Source: an uncultured Oscillospiraceae bacterium (lineage in GTDB: Bacteria > Bacillota > Clostridia > Oscillospirales > Ruminococcaceae). Taken from it: a stretch of 64,000 nt of DNA. A program made the translations under genes and the position numbers. Positions 58,055 through 64,000 of this stretch are shown here, piece by piece (position 1 is the stretch's first letter; each line of letters opens with the position of its first letter). The stretch covers positions 1-64,000 of the forward strand of contig CAKSPH010000003.1 of assembly GCA_934481355.1 (NCBI GenBank), in the 5' to 3' direction. The notes below the pieces were generated by a model. The model searched no databases. It worked only from the letters and a program-made list of their open reading frames with translations, and was not told the DNA's origin.

Positions 58055-59476
58055 TTATACAAAAAAGCTAAAAATTTCTTTTTTGTTATCAATTATATCG
58101 GTAAATCTGTCCAAATATTCGTAAGGATATTTAGGGTTCATAAGACGGACTATCCTTCCGTTCTGCCGGTCGACCAGCTTTGTGGAGGCTCCCGCGCCCA
58201 CCGCAAGTATAGTCTGGAGCTCTTCCATGATGTAGGTGTTATAAAGGCTTTCGCAGCCCGGCTTCGAATATCCGGTGTTCTCCTGATTGTCGGCGGTGTT
58301 TTTCTGCCGGTAGAGGTAATAGGGAACGTATCCGCATTCCGCAAGCTTTTTGTGGGAGTAGTCTATCATGCGCTCAGCAGCGCCGGATTCGCCGTCGCAG
58401 CCCTCGTGGAACAGCCTTGCCGCGCGTTTCAGCGACAGGCTGTGCACCGTGATGTTCTCCGGGGAAAGCGCGCACACCCGGTCAAGGCTCGCGGTGAAAC
58501 TCTCGTATGTGTCCGTGGGGAGTCCAGCGATGAGATCCATGTTTATCACGTCGAACCCGACTTCCCGCGCCATCAGGAACGCCTGCTCGGTCTGTGCGCT
58601 GTCGTGAGCCCTGCCTATGGCTTTCAGCACATCGTCGTTCATAGTCTGAGGGTTCACGCTGACGCGCCCGGCTCCGGCCGCCTTTATCGCCTCGAGCTTT
58701 TCAATGGTTATCGTGTCCGGTCGTCCGGCTTCAACGGTGAATTCCCGGATATGCGACAGGTCGAAGCAGTCCAGTCCGGCAAACAGCCGCTTCAGCTGCT
58801 CCGCTGAAAGCACCGTTGGGGTACCTCCGCCGACATATATTGTATCTGGAATAAGCCCGAGATGCCGTGATATCGAAGCAAGCTGCTTCATTTCCTCGAT
58901 CATTCTGCCGAGGTATTCGTCAAGCCGCGCCGCCGCCTGCTGGACAGAATGCGACACAAAACTGCAATAACTGCACCTTGTCGGGCAGAAAGGAATGGAG
59001 ATGTACAGGCTGAACGAATTTGCGGGAATACTCGCTTCAAGCGGTTTCTGGACTTCCTCTATCCTGCGGGCGAGGGCGAGTTTCCTGCTGCTGACAAGGT
59101 ACCCCTGAACCGCCTGAGCGTCCGTCATTCTGGACAGCACCTTTACCGGACGCACTCCGGTGAGAATGCCCCAGGGCAGGTCGCGCCCGGTGAACTCCCG
59201 GAGAGCCTTGTACAGCAGAATGCACATTTCGCGCTCCTGATCCTTTTCCGGCATATCGGCGGGGACGCTCCGGCTCATGGAGTAGCGTTTTCCGCCGCAG
59301 ACCAGCTCCACAAGCAGGGTGTATCCGCCGCTGTTTTCCGTGCGCTCGGTCAGGCAGTATTCGCCCTGTGCGTCCGCCCTTTCAGTTGAGAGCTTTATCT
59401 GGACCGGCGGGAAGAAGTTCCTGAAAAGCCGTTCCGCCTCGTATTGAAATTTGTGATTGCTGAAAATAAGTGTCAT
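58055..59476 (-). CDS. hemZ: radical SAM coproporphyrinogen dehydrogenase HemZ
   Basis: A 473-residue HemZ-type protein: an N-terminal region of about 155 residues special to HemZ, then a radical SAM barrel with CPTRCSYCSF (three Cys for the 4Fe-4S cluster, about 168-177), YVGGGTPTVL, the glutamate in FTVEAGRPDT and a HemN-like C-terminus. Related enzymes act on coproporphyrinogen III, but HemZ proteins may have other substrates. It is the last gene of the PHP-PRTase-HAD operon, overlapping the HAD gene by 4 bp. ATG 59476 has AAAGGA. Confidence 0.88.
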   Translation of the reverse strand: MTLIFSNHKFQYEAERLFRNFFPPVQIKLSTERADAQGEYCLTERTENSGGYTLLVELVCGGKRYSMSRSVPADMPEKDQEREMCILLYKALREFTGRDLPWGILTGVRPVKVLSRMTDAQAVQGYLVSSRKLALARRIEEVQKPLEASIPANSFSLYISIPFCPTRCSYCSFVSHSVQQAAARLDEYLGRMIEEMKQLASISRHLGLIPDTIYVGGGTPTVLSAEQLKRLFAGLDCFDLSHIREFTVEAGRPDTITIEKLEAIKAAGAGRVSVNPQTMNDDVLKAIGRAHDSAQTEQAFLMAREVGFDVINMDLIAGLPTDTYESFTASLDRVCALSPENITVHSLSLKRAARLFHEGCDGESGAAERMIDYSHKKLAECGYVPYYLYRQKNTADNQENTGYSKPGCESLYNTYIMEELQTILAVGAGASTKLVDRQNGRIVRLMNPKYPYEYLDRFTDIIDNKKEIFSFFV

Positions 59477-60231
59477 TTCGTATATCCTTTTTGCTGCTTG
59501 AAAAAATACTCCGTCACGAATTCCGGGAACCTTTCCCGGGGAGAGGTGACCTTTCTGCGCGCCGTTATCATGTCCTCCGGCATATCGTCGGGGAACAGCG
59601 CCGTATCTGCGATATTCAGCAGGGGCACGTCCATAGGGCTGTCTCCCGCGCATATTATCTCTTGCCCGGGAGCCGCCCTGTCGGCAAGCCGTTTTGCGAG
59701 TGTACCCTTACAGAGCTTTTCCGGCAGGGCGTAAAGCTTCGCTCCGGTGCAGAAGCATTTCACGCGCTCTCCGGCGGCGCCCCTGAGCGATTCCAGCGAG
59801 ATTTCCGGGCGCTGCGACTTTGTGAAGAGGAACAGCCCGTCAACCATGCGTATCTCAAAGCTGCGGTGAGGGTCGCGCTCCATGGCTTCGCGGCAGCGGG
59901 AGAGCTCCGCGCGGCATTCCTGCGTGAAGCTGCGGGTGAGCTCCGCCCATTCCGGGTCGGGAGTACCGTTCACCAGCAGAGTGCCGCCGTTGTCCGCGAG
60001 GGCGTATTCCGGCGCGAAGCCCTCCGGGAAGCTTATCCTGCGGTACTGCTCAATGCTCCGGGTGGTCACCGGGATCACCGTAATCCCGGGCAGAAGCTCC
60101 GCCTGCCTTGCCGTAATGCAGGATATTTCAGCGCCGTCCTTGTATTCGCATACAACGTCCCCGGGAAGCTTTTTCCCGGCGGAGAAAATCAGCGTGCCGT
60201 CAAGGTCAGAGAAGAAAACCGCGTCACACAT
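59473..60231 (-). CDS. HAD family hydrolase (Ter-associated type)
   Basis: A 252-residue HAD phosphatase: FSDLDGTLI (nucleophile Asp9, Asp11), a Cof/sucrose-phosphatase-like cap, TTRS for the second motif and AGDSPMDVPLL for the metal-binding acid pair. Its place directly after a PRTase/StiP gene, overlapping it by 8 bp, fits the HAD enzymes of Ter-associated stress gene sets, which are thought to dephosphorylate a nucleoside-like intermediate. That role is inference from context. Confidence 0.85.
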   Translation of the reverse strand: MCDAVFFSDLDGTLIFSAGKKLPGDVVCEYKDGAEISCITARQAELLPGITVIPVTTRSIEQYRRISFPEGFAPEYALADNGGTLLVNGTPDPEWAELTRSFTQECRAELSRCREAMERDPHRSFEIRMVDGLFLFTKSQRPEISLESLRGAAGERVKCFCTGAKLYALPEKLCKGTLAKRLADRAAPGQEIICAGDSPMDVPLLNIADTALFPDDMPEDMITARRKVTSPRERFPEFVTEYFFKQQKGYTK

Positions 60232-62413
60232 TGTCCATCACCCTGATTATGCCGCAGGCCTCGTAGCACCTGAGCGGGTACTCCCGGACTTCAACGCCCT
60301 TTTCCTGCGCCAGCTCCACTATGTGCCGGGTAAGCGGGCTGTTTTTGTCCCGCAGGAGTATCAGCTCCGGAATGCGCCGCAGGAGCACCCGGGTAGTTTC
60401 GCCGATCCCCGGTTTTACCAGCTTGATGTCCTTCACGCCGAATTTCTCAGCGATATCCCGCGCCTCCGCAAGACCGCCGCCGGATATTGCCAGAGGGAGG
60501 GGAGCGGCTTCATAGCTCATTTCGCGCTCTATCGCCGAGATGAAATCCATCGTCCGGTCGGAGCCCGCAAGCTCCCCGAAGTACGCCGCCCCGTGGAATC
60601 CGTCCGGACTTATCAGTCCGTCTTTCAGCACGGTGCGGCTGAAAAGCCCGGAAACCACGCTGTTAAGGCAGGCGCAGGGGATAAACATATCCTTGTGAGT
60701 CCCGCACAGCCTGCAAAGCCCGGCAGGGTCAGCGAGCACGGCGATCTCGCACAGCCTGTCGAGCCTGTCCCTGCCTATCCCGTATTCATACAGCGGGAAT
60801 TGCTCCATAGCGCTGCGGAGGGTGCGGGTTATCATGCCCTTTCCCGTCCAGCCGTCGATGAACTGGATCCCCCCGGCGGGGTGCCGTGCGAGGATATATT
60901 CCATAGCCCGGCGGTCTATTCCGCGCCCGACGATTATCGAAATTGAGTAGTGCGGCAGGGAAACGCCGTATTTCTTCCGGATATAGCGCTTTATCAGCAC
61001 TCCTGCCGGAGTGCCCGCCCGTGCGAGGGAGACAAGCACGGCGCGCCTGCCCTTTTCCGCCCATATCGCTTCTGCAACTGTGCGTACCGCGTCTGCGTTC
61101 GGCTTCGCCCAGAGCTTCAGCCCGCGCTCATATTCCTGAAAATACGCCGGGGACGGCTCGTATTCCGCCGGGAGGAGCTCGCTGTAATGCGTCCCGCCCT
61201 GTATCAGCTTTTCGCGCTCCTTTGCGGGCAGCGGCGGGAGCTTTCCGGTGACGTCGGTCAGCAGAAGCTGAACGTCCTCCGGCGGGTAGCTTGTCGGGAG
61301 CTTCTTCCCGTGCCAGTGGATAACGACCGCCTTTCTGCCACCTGCGGCTCCGCAGAGCGCCCGCAGCGCGGATTCGTCCGGCGATTCCGCGTCCGTCATG
61401 ATGACGCTGAGGTCGCACGGCTGGCTGTTGTAGAGGTGCACGGTGCGCTCCGGGTCGTAAACGCTCGGAAGCTTCGCGCGGTTCACTATCGGGTATTCTC
61501 CGGGCGCGGGGAGCTCAAAACCGCCCCTGCCGGATTCCGCCGGGAGCATAGGACTTCTGGTGGTGCAGTGAACCACGACCCGTCCGAATTTCTTCGAGAG
61601 CATTTTCCCCAGAAGAAGCGGCGCATAGCAGAATTCCTCCGTGCCGATTATCTCCAGCACCTTGCCGGGGGAATCAGGAAATTCCGCCGCAAGCCGGGCG
61701 CAGAAGCCGCGCGTTTCCGTGATGAAGCTGTCTGAGATTACGCCGAGCCGCGGGTCGAATATCGCGTTTATGTGCCGTATCTCTCCGGCGCTCCGAGGCT
61801 GCGTTTCCCTGTCGGGAATGAAGCTGTCCGGGATCGTGCGGTTGGTCATATCATCAAGCCGGGCGAGATAAACCGGGGTCATTCCATTGTCGGAGAGAAG
61901 CTCAAGGCTCTCCGCCGAAGCCGCCAGAGCCGCCGCGAATATATCGCACCCCGGCGCAAGACAGCCGTCCAGGGCGTTTTTGAGGTTTACGGCGGTGCGC
62001 CCGGTTGTGAATTCATCGTCCACAAAAATCACCTGCGAAGCCCTGCGGAGCGCGTCCTCGTCCCGCACGCACAGGAAGTGCTGCTTGGCGTGGCTGTGGC
62101 GTTCCTCAAATGAAATTGCCGGAGCCCAATCCGGGAGCTTTTCCCTTGTGGTGGTCAGCAGAAAGCAGTCGTGGAAGAATCCGGATACCACCGCGCCTAT
62201 CGCCGTGGCAGTCTCCGCGAATGCGACAACAACGGTGGGCTTTTCCGAGCGCCCGTCCTGCGCGAGCTTCTGCCCGAGCTGCTCCATCAGCTCCAGCGAA
62301 GCCGCCGGGTCGGACGGAAAATGCTTAGCCTGCCGCGTGTTCAGGATTATGTGGGCGCGGTTGGGATTGTTCTCGCGCTTTGCGAGAAACAGGTGCGATA
62401 CGTTGCTTTTCAT
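60224..62413 (-). CDS. fused phosphoribosyltransferase-TRSP-StiP protein
   Basis: A 729-residue protein that joins modules usually on separate genes. The N-terminal PRTase_2 part (about 10-200) has the PRPP loop VIFVDDEFTTGRTAVN near 135-150; a TRSP-like domain follows (to about 390). The C-terminal half (about 410-729) matches the StiP/PRTase_1 family (SLARAGTPAGVLIKRY, GWTGKGMITR). These families occur in Ter-associated pathways predicted to make a nucleoside-like compound. ATG 62413 has GGAG; an ATG six codons earlier has no site. Operon with PHP, HAD and hemZ. Confidence 0.82.
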   Translation of the reverse strand: MKSNVSHLFLAKRENNPNRAHIILNTRQAKHFPSDPAASLELMEQLGQKLAQDGRSEKPTVVVAFAETATAIGAVVSGFFHDCFLLTTTREKLPDWAPAISFEERHSHAKQHFLCVRDEDALRRASQVIFVDDEFTTGRTAVNLKNALDGCLAPGCDIFAAALAASAESLELLSDNGMTPVYLARLDDMTNRTIPDSFIPDRETQPRSAGEIRHINAIFDPRLGVISDSFITETRGFCARLAAEFPDSPGKVLEIIGTEEFCYAPLLLGKMLSKKFGRVVVHCTTRSPMLPAESGRGGFELPAPGEYPIVNRAKLPSVYDPERTVHLYNSQPCDLSVIMTDAESPDESALRALCGAAGGRKAVVIHWHGKKLPTSYPPEDVQLLLTDVTGKLPPLPAKEREKLIQGGTHYSELLPAEYEPSPAYFQEYERGLKLWAKPNADAVRTVAEAIWAEKGRRAVLVSLARAGTPAGVLIKRYIRKKYGVSLPHYSISIIVGRGIDRRAMEYILARHPAGGIQFIDGWTGKGMITRTLRSAMEQFPLYEYGIGRDRLDRLCEIAVLADPAGLCRLCGTHKDMFIPCACLNSVVSGLFSRTVLKDGLISPDGFHGAAYFGELAGSDRTMDFISAIEREMSYEAAPLPLAISGGGLAEARDIAEKFGVKDIKLVKPGIGETTRVLLRRIPELILLRDKNSPLTRHIVELAQEKGVEVREYPLRCYEACGIIRVMDNV

Positions 62414-62435
62414 ATTTACTCCAAACCTCATTGTC

Positions 62436-63131
62436 TCAGAGCTTCATCGTTCTCTCCCTCGGGTAGACCTTGCCCTCCCTCAGCAGCCGGAGATAGTCTG
62501 CGGGGCAGTTTATCGGCTCCGGGACGTCTATCCCGCCGCCGAAAAGCTTGTCGAGATGGTGGCTGTCGGAGCCGCCGGTCTTTATCAGTCCGTAGCTGTC
62601 CGCGTAGAGCTTCGCGCGCTCGTTGTACAGCTTGCGCGGGTCGTGGCTTGCGTTGATTACCTCCACGGCGTCAACATCGCAGGGATAAAGGCTTATGTGG
62701 TGGATATAGGAATCATAGCGGAAAGGGTGCGCGTGCACTATGAAGCACCCCAGCTCCTCGCGGAGTTTTCTGAACAGAATGCGCTCGTCCGTGTGCATGA
62801 GAAGTTCCTCGTTCTGCTTCATCCAGTCCTTTTCCATGCCGTAGATGAGGAAATCCGCGTTGTAAACCGTGAACTCACAGCCGAACCAGACCTTGAGCCC
62901 TATCTCGTCGCCGATCTCCCTGGCGTGCTCATAGCCGAGGAAATAGCGGTCCACACGTTCCTCCCAGGGCAGGTCACGGGGGACCGCCGTGTTCGCGTTG
63001 AAGAAGTGGTCGGTGATGAAAATGCCGTCATAGCCGAGTTCCTTGTGGGCTCTCGCCATGTCCGCCGCCGGTGCGGAGGCGCAGGCGCTGCCTTCCCTTG
63101 TGTGGAGATGCGTTTCATATTTGTACATCAT
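62436..63131 (-). CDS. PHP domain metal-dependent hydrolase
   Basis: A 231-residue PHP-fold protein: THLHTREGS (6-14, first metal ligands), ITDHF, HAHPFRYD and KTGGSDSHH near 190. The set of His and Asp residues for a metal centre is present, so phosphoesterase activity is likely. Start ATG 63131 (or the next codon) after GGAGG. First gene of the PHP-PRTase/StiP-HAD-hemZ operon. It could remove a phosphate in that pathway; the substrate is unknown. Confidence 0.85.
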   Translation of the reverse strand: MMYKYETHLHTREGSACASAPAADMARAHKELGYDGIFITDHFFNANTAVPRDLPWEERVDRYFLGYEHAREIGDEIGLKVWFGCEFTVYNADFLIYGMEKDWMKQNEELLMHTDERILFRKLREELGCFIVHAHPFRYDSYIHHISLYPCDVDAVEVINASHDPRKLYNERAKLYADSYGLIKTGGSDSHHLDKLFGGGIDVPEPINCPADYLRLLREGKVYPRERTMKL

Positions 63132-63171
63132 TTGTACCTCCAAAGGTATGCACATTAAATCATACAGGGAT

Positions 63172-63200
63172 ATTGTATCACAAAGGACGGATTTTTGCAA
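63172..63200 (-). promoter_or_regulatory. promoter of the PHP operon
   Basis: Minus strand TTGCAA (63195-63200), 17-bp spacer, TACAAT (63172-63177). Confidence 0.7.
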
Positions 63201-63261
63201 TATGAAAATACGGGAATTTACCGCCGTTTATCCGCATAATATGGCAGTATGGGGTGATCAT

Positions 63262-63552
63262 ATGGTTTACAGCTTCAACGACCTGAAGTGCAAGGAGATA
63301 ATCAATATCCGCAACGGATGCCGCATAGGATTCCCGGACGATATCGAATTTGAGAACTGCACCGCGAAGATATGCAGGCTGATAGTATTCGGCAGGGCGC
63401 GCTTCTTCGGGCTGTTCGGGCGGGAGGACGATATTTGTATAAAATGGTGCGACATAGAGGTCATCGGCGAGGATACCATACTCGTTTCCTGCGAGGATTC
63501 GTCAGGATCGACAAAAAAACGTGGGAGGCTGTTTGGAAATTTGTTAAAGTAG
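63262..63552 (+). CDS. YlmC/YmxH-like PRC-barrel protein
   Basis: A 96-residue protein with the YlmC/YmxH pattern: LKCKEIINIRNGCRIGFPDD, then a beta-barrel with FGLFGREDDICIKWCDIEVIGEDTILV. Such small PRC-barrel proteins are common in spore formers, often of unknown role. The ATG has GGGGTGAT upstream; several longer starts in the same frame lack a site. A Ser/Lys/Arg tail of about 20 residues follows the domain. The gene is divergent from the PHP operon and precedes rpsB. Confidence 0.85.
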   Translation: MVYSFNDLKCKEIINIRNGCRIGFPDDIEFENCTAKICRLIVFGRARFFGLFGREDDICIKWCDIEVIGEDTILVSCEDSSGSTKKRGRLFGNLLK

Positions 63553-63567
63553 ACAGCAGGTTTTGTG

Positions 63568-63596
63568 TTGAAAAAAGCGGCTGTTTGTGGTATAAT
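63568..63596 (+). promoter_or_regulatory. promoter of rpsB
   Basis: TTGAAA (63568-63573), 17-bp spacer, TATAAT (63591-63596). Confidence 0.8.
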
Positions 63597-63640
63597 ATTT
63601 CAGTAAGTGTGCGGTAATACTATGCACAAATACACACACG

Positions 63641-63687
63641 GCCTGGCAGTTCCGCCGGTGCGCTCACGCGTCCGGAACACAGCAGGC
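63641..63687 (+). promoter_or_regulatory. structured leader before rpsB
   Basis: GCCTG (63641-63645) pairs with CAGGC (63683-63687), and inside it GTTCCG (63649-63654) pairs with CGGAAC (63673-63678). A nested two-helix fold in the about 125-nt leader could be a site for feedback by ribosomal protein S2. This is inference. Confidence 0.4.
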
Positions 63688-63727
63688 GTGGAGGAAAAAA
63701 TCAACCAAATTTCAGGAGGAAACACAA

Positions 63728-64000
63728 ATGGCAGTAGTATCTATGAAGCAGCTTCTCGAAGCCGGCGTACATTTCGGTCACCAGACAAGAAGATGGAACC
63801 CTAAGATGGCTCCCTACATCTTCACAGAGAGAAACGGCATCTACATCATCGACCTTCAGAAGACCGTAAGAAAGCTCGACGAGGCTTACAACTTCATTCA
63901 CGAGGTTGCAGCCAACGGCGGCGAGATCCTGTTCGTAGGCACCAAGAAGCAGGCTGCTGATTCCATCAAGGAAGAGGCTACCCGCGCAGGCGCTCATTTC
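63728..64000 (+). CDS. rpsB: ribosomal protein S2, N-terminal part
   Basis: The first 91 codons of S2, cut by the window end. [24 protein letters not shown] (here split: [14 protein letters not shown], then RRWNPKM), IYIIDLQKT and FVGTKKQA are characteristic. S2 is part of the small ribosomal subunit and assembles late. ATG after CAGGAGGAAA. Confidence 0.97.
   Translation, partial: MAVVSMKQLLEAGVHFGHQTRRWNPKMAPYIFTERNGIYIIDLQKTVRKLDEAYNFIHEVAANGGEILFVGTKKQAADSIKEEATRAGAHF

Noticed and set aside
1..64000. tRNA, rRNA, CRISPR, prophage or transposase genes
   Set aside because: No cloverleaf, rRNA stretch, regular repeat-spacer array, integrase or transposase motif was seen on reading both strands.

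Overview
The window looks like chromosomal DNA from a Gram-positive gut Clostridium of the Ruminococcus / Oscillospiraceae kind. The evidence is low-GC Gram-positive style Shine-Dalgarno sites, near-consensus sigma-A promoters with 17-bp spacers, an S-box SAM riboswitch in front of metK, the order SRP RNA-dnaX-ybaB-recR, HemZ, CdaA-CdaR, and a domain-swapped GH3 beta-glucosidase of the type known from Ruminococcus and Butyrivibrio. The species cannot be named from sequence alone. No tRNA, rRNA, CRISPR array, prophage or intact transposase gene was seen.

Layout. 0-2 kb: a TetR repressor and two membrane proteins. 2-6 kb: a ComEA-like protein, a lipoprotein and mutS2. 6-10 kb: a MATE exporter, an Eis-type acetyltransferase and a metzincin-like lipoprotein. 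10-15 kb (minus): MoxR-DUF58, then a low-molecular-weight phosphatase with an ECF transporter core that has no S component. 15-21 kb (minus): a lone type IV pilin-like protein, an esterase, a deformylase-like protein, the GH3 enzyme and a small acidic protein. 21-25.9 kb (plus): cdaA with two DAC domains, cdaR and a flavoprotein. 26-34 kb: two ABC exporter operons, one with a YtrA-type GntR regulator, sharing almost the same promoter/operator, with a divergent methionyl-tRNA synthetase between them. 34-45 kb: an orphan sugar-binding lipoprotein, an MMPL/RND transporter with a giant wall-facing GLUG/helical protein, a TetR regulator and a GH43 glycosidase. 45-54 kb: flavoprotein, birA, SRP RNA, dnaX, ybaB, comEC, recR and a second MATE exporter. 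54-64 kb: pyruvate kinase, SAM riboswitch-metK, a small membrane protein, an operon PHP-(PRTase/StiP fusion)-HAD-hemZ, a YlmC-like protein and the start of rpsB.

Several structures are not explained by genes. (1) Two 175-bp, about 97% identical elements with terminal inverted repeats and TA flanks; one lies in the cdaA leader. (2) A 172-bp near-perfect palindrome with 22-bp perfect ends, and solitary copies of its end motif elsewhere. (3) Two copies, 25 kb apart and in opposite orientation, of a promoter-hairpin-conserved linker-hairpin unit that looks like a small RNA family; its terminal stem differs in sequence but keeps its pairing. (4) Shared operator motifs that link separated operons: a YtrA-type site at 28.27 and 33.94 kb, and a CCGGACATTTT site at 35.94 and 43.28 kb.

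Functional themes are envelope and second-messenger control (CdaA/CdaR, MMPL plus surface protein), plant-glycan use (GH3, GH43, sugar-binding protein), regulated efflux, DNA repair and uptake proteins, and a possible stress-type nucleoside pathway related to Ter-associated genes.
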